NCBI RefSeq assembly: GCF_022844385.1
Contig: NZ_JALHLX010000026.1
Span: forward strand, 1 to 36,644
Origin: Hydrogenophaga sp.
GTDB lineage: Bacteria > Pseudomonadota > Gammaproteobacteria > Burkholderiales > Burkholderiaceae_C
Direction: 5' to 3'
Length of the DNA stretch: 36,644 bases
Under the pieces are notes generated by a model. That model was given only the letters and a program-made list of their open reading frames with translations, was not told the origin of the DNA and did not search any database. The translations under genes and the position numbers were made by a program. Of the stretch, positions 1 to 9,136 are shown one piece after another. The number at the start of each line of letters is the position of its first letter. Position 1 is the first letter of the stretch.

Positions 1-1433
1 CGGAACACGCCGGCGTGCTGCTGCATGGTCGCACGCAGGTCGTTGGCCACATCTTGTGCGTACTCGCCGCCGGTGGTGTTGTCCAGTCGGGCCAGGCGCG
101 CCAGGGTCTTGTCGGCGGCGTCCACCGGCAGGGGTTTGTGCACCTTGTTCTTGTCGTTGAACTGCACGATGTGGTTGCCGGCGGCGCGGCCGAACACCAG
201 CAGATCGAGCAGCGAGTTGGTGCCCAGGCGGTTGGCCCCGTGCACGCTCACGCAGGAGCATTCGCCCACGGCGTACAGACCGTTGACCACAGCCTGGCCG
301 CCGTTGCCGTCGGGCGTGACGACCTGGCCGTTGATGTTGGTCGGAATGCCGCCCATCTGGTAGTGGATGGTGGGCACCACGGGGATCGGCTCGCGCGTGA
401 TGTCCACGTTGGCGAAGTTCACACCGATCTCGTACACGGACGGCAGGCGCTTGTGGATGGTTTCGGCGCCCAGGTGGTCCAGCTTCAAGAGCACGTAGTC
501 CTTGTTCGGACCACAGCCACGGCCTTCCTTGATCTCCTGGTCCATGCAGCGCGAGACGAAGTCGCGCGGTGCCAGATCTTTCAGTGTGGGCGCATAGCGC
601 TCCATGAAGCGCTCGCCTTCGCTGTTGAGCAGAATCGCGCCTTCGCCACGGCAGCCTTCGGTCAGCAGCACGCCGGCACCAGCCACGCCAGTGGGGTGGA
701 ACTGCCAGAACTCCATGTCTTCCAGCGGGATCCCGGCGCGCGCCGCCATGCCCAGGCCATCACCGGTGTTGATGAAGGCGTTGGTGGAGGCTGTGAAGAT
801 GCGGCCCGCTCCGCCGGTGGCCAGCAGCGTGGTCTTGGCTTCCAGCACGTAGGTCTCGCCGGTTTCCATCTCGAGTGCGGTCACGCCGAGCACGTCGCCG
901 CTGGCATCGCGGATCAAATCGAGCGCCATCCACTCCACAAAGAAAGTGGTGCGGGCCTGCACGTTCTGCTGGTAGAGCGTGTGCAGCATGGCGTGACCGG
1001 TGCGGTCGGCGGCGGCGCAGGCGCGTTGCACCGGCTTTTCACCGTAGTTGGCGGTGTGGCCGCCGAAGGGGCGCTGGTAGATGGTGCCGTCGGGATTGCG
1101 GTCGAACGGCATGCCGAAGTGCTCGAGCTCGTAGACGACCTTGGGCGCTTCGCGGCACATGAACTCGATCGCATCCTGGTCGCCGAGCCAGTCGGAGCCC
1201 TTGATGGTGTCGTAGAAGTGGTAGTGCCAGTTGTCCTCGTTCATGTTGCCGAGCGAGGCGCCGATGCCGCCTTGTGCGGCCACCGTGTGCGAGCGGGTCG
1301 GGAACACCTTGGAGAGCACGGCCACCTTGAGGCCGGCGCGCGCCAGTTGCAGCGAGGCGCGCATGCCGGAACCGCCGGCACCGACGATGACAACGTCGAA
1401 CTGACGCTTGGGAAGATTTGCGGTAGCGGTCAT
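1..1433 (-). CDS. sdhA: Succinate dehydrogenase flavoprotein subunit (partial, C-terminus beyond left edge)
   Basis: The catalytic subunit of complex II oxidises succinate to fumarate and carries covalent FAD on the cytoplasmic face. About 477 N-terminal codons are visible, of roughly 600 in the family; the rest and the expected sdhB lie off the left edge. The N-terminus shows the dinucleotide-binding motif GAGGSG (residues 18-23). The motif SHTVAAQGG contains His49, the expected covalent flavin attachment site. HPTG (His246) and RGEGA (Arg262) match the substrate and active-site region, and a later VGECSCVSVHGANRLG segment matches the family's FAD/substrate region. The start is the ATG directly after sdhD, with a 4-bp gap, so the genes are co-transcribed and probably translationally coupled. 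Identification is from motifs read directly in the translation; membership of an sdhCDAB operon is established for this family. Confidence 0.97.
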   Translation of the reverse strand, partial: MTATANLPKRQFDVVIVGAGGSGMRASLQLARAGLKVAVLSKVFPTRSHTVAAQGGIGASLGNMNEDNWHYHFYDTIKGSDWLGDQDAIEFMCREAPKVVYELEHFGMPFDRNPDGTIYQRPFGGHTANYGEKPVQRACAAADRTGHAMLHTLYQQNVQARTTFFVEWMALDLIRDASGDVLGVTALEMETGETYVLEAKTTLLATGGAGRIFTASTNAFINTGDGLGMAARAGIPLEDMEFWQFHPTGVAGAGVLLTEGCRGEGAILLNSEGERFMERYAPTLKDLAPRDFVSRCMDQEIKEGRGCGPNKDYVLLKLDHLGAETIHKRLPSVYEIGVNFANVDITREPIPVVPTIHYQMGGIPTNINGQVVTPDGNGGQAVVNGLYAVGECSCVSVHGANRLGTNSLLDLLVFGRAAGNHIVQFNDKNKVHKPLPVDAADKTLARLARLDNTTGGEYAQDVANDLRATMQQHAGVF

Positions 1434-1437
1434 TGTT

Positions 1438-1803
1438 TCAGAGCCTCCAGAGAACTTGAACGGCCCAGCCCAGACAGGACAGGAGCCAAACCATGGTGAA
1501 CACGTGCAACACCAGGCGGATGCCCGCGGGCTTGACGTAGTCCATCCAGATGTCGCGCATTCCGACCCACACGTGGTAGGTCAGGGCGAGAAAGACGGCA
1601 AAGGTCAGGGCCTTCATCCACTGGGCGGAGAAGATGCCGGCCCAGCTGTCGTAGCCGATCGGGCCGCTGGTGAAGAGCACCTGCACCAACAGGATCAGGG
1701 TGAACACGGCCATGATGGCCGCCGTGATGCGCTGGGCGAGCCAGTCGCGCAGACCGTAGTGGGCGCCGGTGACGACGCGTTTGGAACCGTAGTTGACAGA
1801 CAT
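1438..1803 (-). CDS. sdhD: Succinate dehydrogenase membrane anchor subunit
   Basis: This 121-residue membrane protein has three hydrophobic helices (about 27-45, 62-80 and 96-117). It anchors SdhAB to the inner membrane and forms part of the heme b and ubiquinone site. The segment HVWVGMRDIWMDY places His77 at the family's heme-helix position and Asp88-Tyr89 at the position of the quinone-site Asp-Tyr pair of E. coli SdhD. I chose the ATG at 1803 because AGGAAA lies about seven bases upstream; a TTG two codons earlier would sit too close to that site. It lies between sdhC and sdhA in the usual sdhCDAB order. Its sequence is divergent, as is normal for anchor subunits, but the context makes the call secure. 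Confidence 0.94.
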   Translation of the reverse strand: MSVNYGSKRVVTGAHYGLRDWLAQRITAAIMAVFTLILLVQVLFTSGPIGYDSWAGIFSAQWMKALTFAVFLALTYHVWVGMRDIWMDYVKPAGIRLVLHVFTMVWLLSCLGWAVQVLWRL

Positions 1804-1853
1804 ATCCAATTTCCTAATCAGTTGGGGTCAGAGCTGAAGATCTGACCCGCAAA

Positions 1854-2285
1854 TCAATACAACCCGAACAGCTTGGCGCCGAGCAGCACCGTGAGGCCAA
1901 TGCTCAGCACCAGCGTGAAGATGGCGGAGGACTTGCCGAATTCCTTGCTCACGGCATGGCGCGCGTCCATGTAGAGGTGGCGCACTCCGGCGATCAGGTG
2001 GTGCAGGTAGGCCCAGATCAGGGCCAGCACCACCAACTTGAAGAACCAGCCAGGTACAAAGCCCAGGCCCGCAGAGAAAGCCGCGCTGAAGCGCTCGAAC
2101 GAAATCTCGGAAGACACCGAGGTGTCGAACAGCCAGACGATCAGGGGCAACAGGATGAACATCAGGCCACCGCTGGCGCGGTGCAGGATCGAGACCCAGC
2201 CCGCGGGTGGCAGGCGATAGGTGGTGAGATCCTTGAATGCGTTGATGTTGCGGAACTCGGGCCGCTTCTTGGTCAACTCGGTCAT
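1854..2285 (-). CDS. sdhC: Succinate dehydrogenase cytochrome b556 subunit
   Basis: This 143-residue inner-membrane protein has three predicted helices (about 34-53, 79-100 and 120-140). It pairs with SdhD to bind heme b and reduce ubiquinone. The N-terminal segment SILHRASG (residues 32-39) is the family motif with the quinone-site Ser and Arg. HHLIAGVRHLYMD contains the probable heme ligand His96. The reading frame is open further upstream, but MTELTKKRPEF is the usual N-terminus of the family, so I take the ATG at 2285; the extra upstream codons are not conserved-looking. It is the first gene of the minus-strand sdh set, 161 bp downstream of the regulator gene on the same strand. Confidence 0.94.
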   Translation of the reverse strand: MTELTKKRPEFRNINAFKDLTTYRLPPAGWVSILHRASGGLMFILLPLIVWLFDTSVSSEISFERFSAAFSAGLGFVPGWFFKLVVLALIWAYLHHLIAGVRHLYMDARHAVSKEFGKSSAIFTLVLSIGLTVLLGAKLFGLY

Positions 2286-2446
2286 GGTGGGGACTTTCTT
2301 GCGCGGAGTGGGGCGGGGAAGGGATGTCGGTGATGTAACGCGTTGGTAACTGCAACCACCGAGTGTCAAATTCTATTGCAACGCACCATACCGAAGGCTG
2401 ACATCGTCTGCAGGTGCGGGGCTATCAAGGACATAGCACCCACGGC
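2286..2446 (-). promoter_or_regulatory. gntR-sdhC intergenic region, possible sdh promoter
   Basis: This non-coding gap separates the regulator from sdhC. Reading the minus strand, there is a consensus TTGACA (forward positions 2364-2369), but no convincing -10 hexamer at 16-18 bp. I see no copy of the palindrome found upstream of gntR and no rho-independent terminator. sdhCDAB could therefore be read both from a local promoter and by read-through from gntR. Confidence 0.35.
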
Positions 2447-3256
2447 TCAGCTCAGTTCGTTGCGGTAGTGACGGGTATCGGTGCGGTAAAGGCCGCGTCG
2501 CAGTTCCATCGGGGTGTCGTTGTAGGTGAATGCCAGGCGCTCGACGCTGAGCAGTGGCGAACCCTCGGCCACGCCCAGCAGGCTGGCGGTTTCGCTGTCG
2601 GCGGCCACCGCCTTGATCTTTTCGACCGCGCGCACCATGCGCACACCAAACTGGGCTTCAAACAAGGCGTACATCGGGCCCTTGTCGTCCGCCAGGGTTT
2701 CCAGGGTCAGACCTTTGAAGGGCACGCCGGGCAGCCAGAGTTCTTCGAGGATGGCGGGCACCTGGGCGAAGGTGAGAACACGCTTGACCTGCAGCACCGG
2801 GTCGCCGGTGCGCAGGGCGAGCTGGCGCGCCACCTCGGCGGGTGCGCGCAGGCGGCGGCATTCAATGATGCGACGTTCGGCCGGGCCCTGGTCTTCCAGA
2901 GAGCCGGTGTCGGGCAGCAGGCGCAAGAAGCGGTACTGGATGTGTTGCTCGGAGTGCGTGGCCACGAACGTGCCCTTGCCCTGGCGGCGAACCAGCAGGT
3001 TGTCGGTGGCCAGCTCGTCGATGGCTTTTCGCACCGTGCCCTGGCTGACCTTGAAGCGGGCGGCCAGGTCGAATTCGCTCGGGATCATGTCGCCCGGCTT
3101 CCACTCGCTGGCCTGCAGGCTGCGCAGGATCAGTGTCTTGATCTGCTGGTAGAGCGGGCTGAAGGCAGGTGCGCTGTGCTCGGAGGCGCCAACGTCGGGC
3201 GTGTTGCGGCCGTCGTTCGGAGGCGCGTCGGGGGAGTTGAGGGGGGTCGTTGCCAT
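2447..3256 (-). CDS. GntR-family (HutC/UTRA) transcriptional regulator
   Basis: This 269-residue regulator has an N-terminal winged helix of the GntR family (about residues 33-100, starting PLYQQIK and including PGDMIPSE, KVSQGTVRKA and GKGTFV). A C-terminal UTRA small-molecule-binding domain follows (about 115-262). The first 30 residues are Pro/Asn-rich and probably disordered. The gene reads in the same direction as sdhCDA and is divergent from mdh, which makes the TCA genes its likely targets; a TCA-related metabolite as ligand is inference. A perfect palindrome lies in its own promoter spacer, suggesting autoregulation. No clear Shine-Dalgarno precedes the chosen ATG, so the start could be slightly different. 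The family call is firm; the exact regulon is not. Confidence 0.9.
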   Translation of the reverse strand: MATTPLNSPDAPPNDGRNTPDVGASEHSAPAFSPLYQQIKTLILRSLQASEWKPGDMIPSEFDLAARFKVSQGTVRKAIDELATDNLLVRRQGKGTFVATHSEQHIQYRFLRLLPDTGSLEDQGPAERRIIECRRLRAPAEVARQLALRTGDPVLQVKRVLTFAQVPAILEELWLPGVPFKGLTLETLADDKGPMYALFEAQFGVRMVRAVEKIKAVAADSETASLLGVAEGSPLLSVERLAFTYNDTPMELRRGLYRTDTRHYRNELS

Positions 3257-3294
3257 GGTGTTGGGTGCGTCCGCGGGCGGCGCACGAGGGTCGA

Positions 3295-3322
3295 ATCATA
3301 TCTTATATAAGACATAAGACAA
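3295..3322 (-). promoter_or_regulatory. Predicted sigma70 promoter of gntR
   Basis: On the minus strand, TTGTCT (forward 3317-3322) and TATGAT (forward 3295-3300) are separated by 16 bp. The spacer contains the 12-bp palindrome, so binding there would block this promoter. The gntR start codon is about 38 bp downstream of the -10 element. Confidence 0.55.
3301..3312. promoter_or_regulatory. Predicted GntR operator palindrome
   Basis: TCTTATATAAGA is a perfect 12-bp inverted repeat in an otherwise GC-rich region. An extra half-site-like ATAAGAC follows at 3314-3320. It lies inside the gntR promoter spacer and directly upstream of the mdh -35 element. GntR/HutC regulators bind short AT-rich palindromes of this kind beside their own genes, so I infer that the adjacent regulator binds here. 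Confidence 0.6.
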
Positions 3323-3323
3323 A

Positions 3324-3353
3324 TTGACGTATCAGGGTTTGCGAGGGTACACT
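3324..3353 (+). promoter_or_regulatory. Predicted sigma70 promoter of mdh
   Basis: TTGACG (3324-3329) and TACACT (3348-3353) are separated by 18 bp, about 120 bp upstream of the mdh ATG. The -35 element lies 11 bp downstream of the palindrome, so the regulator could repress or modulate mdh as well as itself. Confidence 0.5.
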
Positions 3354-3472
3354 CCCGGGCTGACCTGGACCCACCAGCAGCGCGCCTTTGGCCTGCTTCT
3401 GCCGCCTTTGTCTCGGGGTGTTCGCTCCCCAACCCCATCCCCTTCCTCTCGTCTCATTCTGGAGTTCTCACC

Positions 3473-4459
3473 ATGCAAAAGAAGCCCGTTCGTGTTGCCG
3501 TCACCGGCGCCGCTGGCCAGATCGGTTACGCCCTGCTGTTTCGCATCGCTTCGGGCGAAATGCTCGGCAAAGACCAGCCCGTGATCCTGCAACTGCTGGA
3601 AATCCCGGACGAGAAAGCCCAGAAGGCGCTCAAGGGCGTGATGATGGAAATCGACGATTGCGCCTTCCCGCTGCTGGCCGGCATGGAAGCCCACAGCGAC
3701 CCGATGACCGCGTTCAAGGACACCGACTACGCGCTGCTGGTGGGTTCGCGTCCACGCGGCCCCGGCATGGAGCGCGCCGAGCTGCTCGCCATCAACGGTG
3801 CCATCTTCACCGCCCAGGGCAAGGCTCTGAACGCCGTGGCCTCGCGCAACGTCAAGGTGCTGGTGGTCGGCAACCCGGCCAACACCAACGCCTACATTGC
3901 GATGAAGAGCGCGCCCGATCTGAAGCCGGGCAACTTCACCGCCATGCTGCGCCTGGACCACAACCGCGCCGCCTCGCAGATCGCCGCCAAGACCGGCAAG
4001 CCGGTGGCCAGCATCAAGAAACTGGCTGTGTGGGGCAACCACTCGCCCACCATGTACGCCGACTACCGCTTCGCCACCATCGACGGCGCGTCGGTCAAGG
4101 ACATGATCAACGACCAGGTCTGGAACAAGGACGTGTTCCTGCCGACGGTCGGCAAGCGCGGCGCGGCCATCATCGAAGCACGTGGCCTGTCGTCTGCTGC
4201 GTCGGCCGCCAACGCCGCCATCGACCACATGCGCGACTGGGCGCTGGGCACGAAGGGCGAGTGGGTCACCATGGGCATTCCTTCGCAAGGCTGGTACGGC
4301 ATTCCGAAAGACATGATGTTCGGTTTCCCCGTCACCTGCGAAAACGGTGAATACAAGGTCGTTGAAGGCCTGGAGATCGACGCTTTCTCGCAGGAATGCA
4401 TCAACAAGACCCTGGCCGAGCTGCAGGGTGAACAAGACGGCGTCAAGCACCTCCTGTAA
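3473..4459 (+). CDS. mdh: Malate dehydrogenase (NAD-dependent)
   Basis: This 328-residue cytoplasmic enzyme interconverts malate and oxaloacetate with NAD. The N-terminal Rossmann motif TGAAGQIGY spans residues 11-19. The flexible substrate loop region [10 protein letters not shown] lies near 92-101. The LDHNR segment with Asp162 and WGNHSPT with His190 form the catalytic Asp-His pair of the family. Length and motifs match the LDH-like type 2 malate dehydrogenase of about 327 residues common in Betaproteobacteria. The ATG is preceded by a GGAG-type ribosome site. It leads a plus-strand set with a CitE-like gene 17 bp downstream and acnB after that. Confidence 0.97.
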   Translation: MQKKPVRVAVTGAAGQIGYALLFRIASGEMLGKDQPVILQLLEIPDEKAQKALKGVMMEIDDCAFPLLAGMEAHSDPMTAFKDTDYALLVGSRPRGPGMERAELLAINGAIFTAQGKALNAVASRNVKVLVVGNPANTNAYIAMKSAPDLKPGNFTAMLRLDHNRAASQIAAKTGKPVASIKKLAVWGNHSPTMYADYRFATIDGASVKDMINDQVWNKDVFLPTVGKRGAAIIEARGLSSAASAANAAIDHMRDWALGTKGEWVTMGIPSQGWYGIPKDMMFGFPVTCENGEYKVVEGLEIDAFSQECINKTLAELQGEQDGVKHLL

Positions 4460-4476
4460 CCGGCTGGTAACCCGCC

Positions 4477-5481
4477 TTGGCCTCCATCGATCCGAGACAC
4501 ATCCTGTTGGGTTCACAGGCTGGCGCGTTTGCGCTGCCGGTCTGCGACCACTACAGCGGGGTGGAAGTGCGGATGAAGAAAAGCCTGGCACTGCAGGCCG
4601 AGATGACTGAAGAGTTCGGCACCTGCGTGTTCGACGTGACGCTGGACTGCGAAGACGGCGCGCCGGTGGGCGGGGAGGGCGAACACGCCCTGCTCGTCGC
4701 CGAACTGGCCCTGGCTGCCGCACCGAAAGCGCGCGTGGCTGTTCGGGTGCACCCGGTGGACCACCCGGCGTTCGACGCCGACGTGGTCACCATCGCCGGC
4801 CGCGCGGCTCAGCGCCTCGCGCACCTGATGGTGCCCAAGGTCGAGTCGGTGGCCGACGTTCAGCGGGCCGTGGCCGCGCTTGACGCCGCAGGCGCGCCGG
4901 CGCTGCCGCTGCACGTGCTGATCGAATCGCCTGCGGCGGTGCATCGCGCCTTCAACATTGCCGCCCACCCCCGCGTGCAGAGCCTGAGCTTCGGCCTGAT
5001 GGACTTTGTGTCGGCGCACGGTGGGGCCATCCCTGCCGACGGCATGAGTGTGGCCGGCCAGTTCGGCCACCCGCTGGTGCTGCGCGCCAAGCTCGAGATC
5101 GCCTCGGCCTGCCACGCGCACGGCAAGGTGCCTTCGCACTGTGTGGTCACCGAGTTCAAGGACCTGGCTGCGCTGCAGACCGCCGCACGCACAGCAGCCC
5201 GCGAACTGGGCTACACGCGCATGTGGAGCATCCACCCCGACCAGATCCGCCCCATCCTGGCCGCGTTTGCCCCTTCAGAGCGCGAGGTCGACACCGCAGC
5301 CGCCCTGATCGAACACGCCATGGCCGCCAGTTGGGCACCGGTGCAGTTCGAAGGTCGCCTGCACGACCGCGCGAGTTACCGCTACTACTGGCAGGTGCTG
5401 GAGCGCGCGCACCACACCGGTTTGCCGCTGCCCGAACCCCTGCAACCGTATTTCGACGAGCCGGCCGCCGAGCGGCATTGA
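4477..5481 (+). CDS. HpcH/HpaI aldolase/citrate lyase family protein (CitE-like)
   Basis: This 334-residue protein has the TIM-barrel fold family of CitE, malyl-CoA lyase and related carbon-carbon lyases. Visible family features are the DCEDGAP segment (58-63), Arg90 in VRVHPVD, Lys121 in VPKVES, Glu150 in LIESP and Asp176 in GLMDF; the last two are the expected Mg2+ ligands. Start: an in-frame stop lies just upstream, and the first possible start is TTG at 4477. The next ATG (4573) would delete conserved-looking sequence, so I keep TTG. It sits 17 bp after mdh and before acnB, with no citD/citF partners, so it is not a citrate lyase complex subunit in the classical sense. The substrate is unknown; a CoA-thioester of a small dicarboxylate is plausible from the family. 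Confidence 0.85.
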   Translation: MASIDPRHILLGSQAGAFALPVCDHYSGVEVRMKKSLALQAEMTEEFGTCVFDVTLDCEDGAPVGGEGEHALLVAELALAAAPKARVAVRVHPVDHPAFDADVVTIAGRAAQRLAHLMVPKVESVADVQRAVAALDAAGAPALPLHVLIESPAAVHRAFNIAAHPRVQSLSFGLMDFVSAHGGAIPADGMSVAGQFGHPLVLRAKLEIASACHAHGKVPSHCVVTEFKDLAALQTAARTAARELGYTRMWSIHPDQIRPILAAFAPSEREVDTAAALIEHAMAASWAPVQFEGRLHDRASYRYYWQVLERAHHTGLPLPEPLQPYFDEPAAERH

Positions 5482-5547
5482 GCTTGCGTGACTTGTCCCT
5501 GTCTGTTTTCTGATCCCCACGAACATCCCTTCCCACTGGAGAACGCC

Positions 5548-8151
5548 ATGTCCAACACCTTCCTCACCGACTACCGCGCCCACACCGCCGAACGCGCGGC
5601 CCTGGGCATTCCGCCGCTGCCGCTGGACGCGAAGCAGGTTGCCGACCTGATCGAACTGGTCAAAGCGCCGCCGGCCGGGGAAGACGCGTTCCTGATGGAC
5701 CTGCTCACGCACCGCGTGCCACCGGGTGTGGACGACGCCGCCAAGGTGAAGGCGAGCTTCCTGGCCGCCGTGGCGCATGGCGACATCGCTGTGGGCCTGG
5801 TTTCCAAGGCCAAGGCCACCGAGCTGCTGGGCACCATGGTGGGCGGCTACAACGTGCACCCGCTGATCGACCTGCTCGACCAGGCCGATGTGGCGGCGGT
5901 GGCGGCCGAAGGCCTGAAGAAGACGCTGCTGATGTTCGACTTCTTCAACGACGTGGCGGCCAAGGCCAAAGCCGGCAACGCCAAGGCCAAGGAAGTGATC
6001 GAGAGCTGGGCCAACGCCGAGTGGTTCACCACGCGCCCCGAAGTGCCGAAGTCCATTACCGTGACCGTGTTCAAGGTGCCCGGCGAGACCAACACCGACG
6101 ACCTGTCGCCCGCGCCTGACGCCTGGAGCCGCCCCGACATTCCGCTGCACTACCTGGCCATGCTGAAGAATACGCGCGAAGGCGCGGCCTTCAAGCCCGA
6201 AGAAGACGGCAAGCGCGGCCCGATGCAGTTCATTGAAGACCTGAAGAAAAAGGGTCATCTGGTGGCCTATGTGGGCGACGTGGTGGGCACCGGCTCCAGC
6301 CGCAAGTCGGCCACCAACTCGGTGATCTGGGCCACGGGGCAAGACATTCCTTTCGTGCCCAACAAGCGCTTTGGCGGTGTGACGCTGGGCGGCAAGATCG
6401 CGCCCATCTTCTTCAACACGCAGGAAGATTCGGGCTCGCTGCCGATCGAGGTGGACGTGAGCAAACTCGAGATGGGCGACGTCGTCGACGTGATGCCCTA
6501 CGACGGCAAGATCGTTCGCAACGGCGAAACCGTGGTCGAGTTCAAACTCAAGAGCGATGTGCTGTTCGACGAAGTGCGCGCCGGTGGCCGCATCAACCTG
6601 ATCATCGGCCGCTCGCTCACCGCCAAGGCGCGCGAGTTCCTGGGTCTGCCGGCGTCCACGCTGTTCCGCCTGCCGACCACGCCCGTGGCCACCAACGCCG
6701 GCTACACGCTGGCGCAAAAGATGGTGGGCCGCGCGGTCGGTCTGCCCGAAGGTTTTGGCGTGCGCCCCGGCACCTACTGTGAGCCGCGCATGACCACCGT
6801 GGGCAGCCAGGACACCACCGGCCCCATGACGCGCGACGAGCTGAAAGACCTGGCCTGCCTGGGCTTCAGTGCCGACCTGGTGATGCAGTCCTTCTGCCAT
6901 ACCGCGGCCTACCCGAAACCGGTGGACGTGAAGACCCACCGTGAGCTGCCAGCCTTCATCAGCAACCGCGGCGGCGTGGCCCTGCGCCCCGGTGACGGCG
7001 TGATCCACAGCTGGCTCAACCGCCTGCTGCTGCCCGACACCGTGGGCACCGGTGGCGACTCGCACACCCGTTTCCCCATCGGCATCAGCTTCCCTGCCGG
7101 TTCCGGCCTGGTGGCGTTCGGTGCGGCCACTGGCGTGATGCCGCTGGACATGCCCGAGTCGGTGCTGGTGCGCTTCAAGGGCCAGATGCAGCCCGGCATC
7201 ACGCTGCGCGATCTGGTGCACGCCATTCCGCTGTACGCCATCCGCGCTGGTCTGCTGACCGTGGCCAAGGCCGGCAAGAAGAACGTGTTCTCCGGCCGCA
7301 TCCTGGAAATCGAAGGTCTTCCCGATCTGAAGGTGGAGCAGGCGTTTGAGCTGTCCGACGCGTCGGCCGAGCGCTCCGCTGCGGGTTGCACCGTCAAGCT
7401 CAACCCCGAGCCGATCAAGGAATACCTCACCAGCAACGTGGTGCTGATGAAGAACATGATCGCCGACGGTTACGCCGACGCGCGCACGCTGGCTCGCCGC
7501 ATCGAGAAAGTGGAAGCCTGGCTCGCCAACCCGAGCCTGCTGGAAGCCGACAAGGACGCCGAATACGCCGCCGTGATCGAGATCGACCTGGCCGACCTCA
7601 CCGAGCCCGTGCTGTGCTGCCCGAACGACCCGGACGACGCCCGACTGCTGAGCGAAGTGGCCGGTGCGAAGATCGACGAGGTGTTCATCGGTTCGTGCAT
7701 GACCAACATCGGTCACTTCCGCGCAGCTTCCAAGCTGCTCGAAGGCAAGCGCGACATCCCGGTGAAGCTGTGGATCGCACCGCCCACCAAGATGGACGCG
7801 GCCGAGCTGACCAAGGAAGGCCACTACGGCGTGTTCGGCACCGCCGGTGCGCGCACCGAAATGCCGGGCTGCTCGCTTTGCATGGGCAACCAGGCGCAGG
7901 TGCGCGAAGGCGCCACCGTGGTCTCCACCTCCACGCGCAACTTCCCCAACCGCCTGGGCAAAAACACCAACGTGTACCTGGCCTCAGCCGAGCTGGCGGC
8001 CATCGCGTCCAAGCTGGGCCGCATCCCCACCGTGGCCGAGTACCAGGCCGACATGGGCGTGATCAACAAGGACGGCAGCCAGATCTACAAGTACCTGAAC
8101 TTCGACCAGATCCCGGAGTACACCGAAGCTGCAAAAACGTTGACGGCCTGA
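5548..8151 (+). CDS. acnB: Aconitate hydratase B (bifunctional aconitase / 2-methylisocitrate dehydratase family)
   Basis: This 867-residue cytoplasmic [4Fe-4S] enzyme interconverts citrate and isocitrate. It has the AcnB domain order: N-terminal HEAT-like domain (about 1-160), swivel domain (about 165-385, with [12 protein letters not shown] and [12 protein letters not shown]), then the catalytic domains. Cluster cysteines are Cys717 in GSCMTN and Cys775/Cys778 in PGCSLCMGN, close to E. coli positions 710, 769 and 772. [13 protein letters not shown] is the other clear signature. The start is the ATG at 5548 with GGAGAA just upstream; length matches the 865-residue E. coli protein. It ends the mdh - CitE-like - acnB set and is followed by a strong terminator. 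Confidence 0.97.
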   Translation: MSNTFLTDYRAHTAERAALGIPPLPLDAKQVADLIELVKAPPAGEDAFLMDLLTHRVPPGVDDAAKVKASFLAAVAHGDIAVGLVSKAKATELLGTMVGGYNVHPLIDLLDQADVAAVAAEGLKKTLLMFDFFNDVAAKAKAGNAKAKEVIESWANAEWFTTRPEVPKSITVTVFKVPGETNTDDLSPAPDAWSRPDIPLHYLAMLKNTREGAAFKPEEDGKRGPMQFIEDLKKKGHLVAYVGDVVGTGSSRKSATNSVIWATGQDIPFVPNKRFGGVTLGGKIAPIFFNTQEDSGSLPIEVDVSKLEMGDVVDVMPYDGKIVRNGETVVEFKLKSDVLFDEVRAGGRINLIIGRSLTAKAREFLGLPASTLFRLPTTPVATNAGYTLAQKMVGRAVGLPEGFGVRPGTYCEPRMTTVGSQDTTGPMTRDELKDLACLGFSADLVMQSFCHTAAYPKPVDVKTHRELPAFISNRGGVALRPGDGVIHSWLNRLLLPDTVGTGGDSHTRFPIGISFPAGSGLVAFGAATGVMPLDMPESVLVRFKGQMQPGITLRDLVHAIPLYAIRAGLLTVAKAGKKNVFSGRILEIEGLPDLKVEQAFELSDASAERSAAGCTVKLNPEPIKEYLTSNVVLMKNMIADGYADARTLARRIEKVEAWLANPSLLEADKDAEYAAVIEIDLADLTEPVLCCPNDPDDARLLSEVAGAKIDEVFIGSCMTNIGHFRAASKLLEGKRDIPVKLWIAPPTKMDAAELTKEGHYGVFGTAGARTEMPGCSLCMGNQAQVREGATVVSTSTRNFPNRLGKNTNVYLASAELAAIASKLGRIPTVAEYQADMGVINKDGSQIYKYLNFDQIPEYTEAAKTLTA

Positions 8152-8171
8152 CCGTATCGCGCGCTGAATCA

Positions 8172-8199
8172 AAGCCGCTGCTGTTGCAGCGGCTTTTTT
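8172..8199 (+). terminator. Rho-independent terminator after acnB
   Basis: A perfect 10-bp stem (8172-8181 with 8186-8195, core AAGCCGCTGC / GCAGCGGCTT) with a TGTT loop is followed by a run of T. It lies 20 bp after the acnB stop and abuts the stop codon of the convergent regulator gene. Confidence 0.9.
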
Positions 8200-9022
8200 A
8201 CGTCTGTGCGGCGATGGTGCGCAGCAGCCCGGCGCTTCTGTCGTCTGCCGGAAAAAAGGTCTCCAGCGCCAGCTCCTGCAGCGTGATGTCCACCGGCGAG
8301 CCGAACACCGTGGTGGTGCTCACGAGTTGAAGCACGCCATGCCCTGTGTGGAACTGGAACGGCATGAGCACGCCTGGGTGTTCTCCCGCCAACGCCACAG
8401 GCGCAGCCCCCGACGCATCCGGATAGCCTTGGAGCTCGTCCAGCAGCGCGACCAGCACCGCGTCGCCGGTGACGCGGATTTGCTGGCGCAGCCGCTCGAA
8501 CAGGTGCTCGCGCCATTGCCGTAAGTTGGCGATGCGCGGTGCCAGACCCTGCGGGTGCAGGCTCAGGCGCAACACATTCACCGGGCCTTGCAGCAGTTCG
8601 GGCGCAGCACCCGCCATGAGCAGGGGCACCAGGCGGTTGTGCATCACGAGGTTCCAGTGGCGGTCCATGGCCAGCGCGGGCCAGGGTTCGTGGCATTCGA
8701 GGATGCGCTGCACCGCCGCGCGTGCCGAGGCCATGCCGGGGTCGTCCAGCGTCCGCGCGCGGTACATGGGCGCAAAGCCTGCCGCCACCAGCCAGGCGTT
8801 GCGCTCGCGCAGCGGCACATCGAGCCGCTCCACCAGGCGCAGCACCATCTCGCGGCTCGGGCTGGCGCGGCCGGTTTCCACACAGCTCAGGTGACGCGTG
8901 GAGACCTCGGCCACGTGGGCCAGGTCCATCTGGCTGAAGCGCCGGCGCTGGCGCCAGTGGCGCAGGTGCTCACCAAATGAGGTGGGTGGGGCGCTGCGGT
9001 GGGGAAGGGCGGAGGTGTCCAT
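8198..9022 (-). CDS. XRE-family transcriptional regulator with MmyB-like C-terminal domain
   Basis: This protein of about 274 residues has a helix-turn-helix of the XRE/Cro type near its N-terminus (FGEHLRHWRQRRRFSQMDLA, then STRHLSCVETGRASPS). A long C-terminal region containing PWPALAMDRHWNLVMHN and FHTGHGVLQLVSTTTVFGSP fits the MmyB-like ligand-binding domain found in such regulators. An ATG nine bases upstream (9031) is equally possible, and neither has a clear ribosome site. It is divergent from the small membrane-protein gene, whose promoter it may control. The ligand is unknown. The family call is well supported by sequence; the target is inference. Confidence 0.86.
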   Translation of the reverse strand: MDTSALPHRSAPPTSFGEHLRHWRQRRRFSQMDLAHVAEVSTRHLSCVETGRASPSREMVLRLVERLDVPLRERNAWLVAAGFAPMYRARTLDDPGMASARAAVQRILECHEPWPALAMDRHWNLVMHNRLVPLLMAGAAPELLQGPVNVLRLSLHPQGLAPRIANLRQWREHLFERLRQQIRVTGDAVLVALLDELQGYPDASGAAPVALAGEHPGVLMPFQFHTGHGVLQLVSTTTVFGSPVDITLQELALETFFPADDRSAGLLRTIAAQT

Positions 9023-9136
9023 GGAGCGCATGTTAGGGCGGGCGGGGCGTCACGGCCATGACCTGTGAGGTCATCGACGCGGTGCACATCCCGGGCCAGC
9101 ATGAGGGCCTGTTCAACCACCGCAAGGAGTGCTTCC

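Noticed and set aside
5275..7824. 849-codon open frame on the minus strand opposite acnB
   Set aside because: It lies antisense to a well-supported aconitase B and has the low-complexity composition of a shadow frame.
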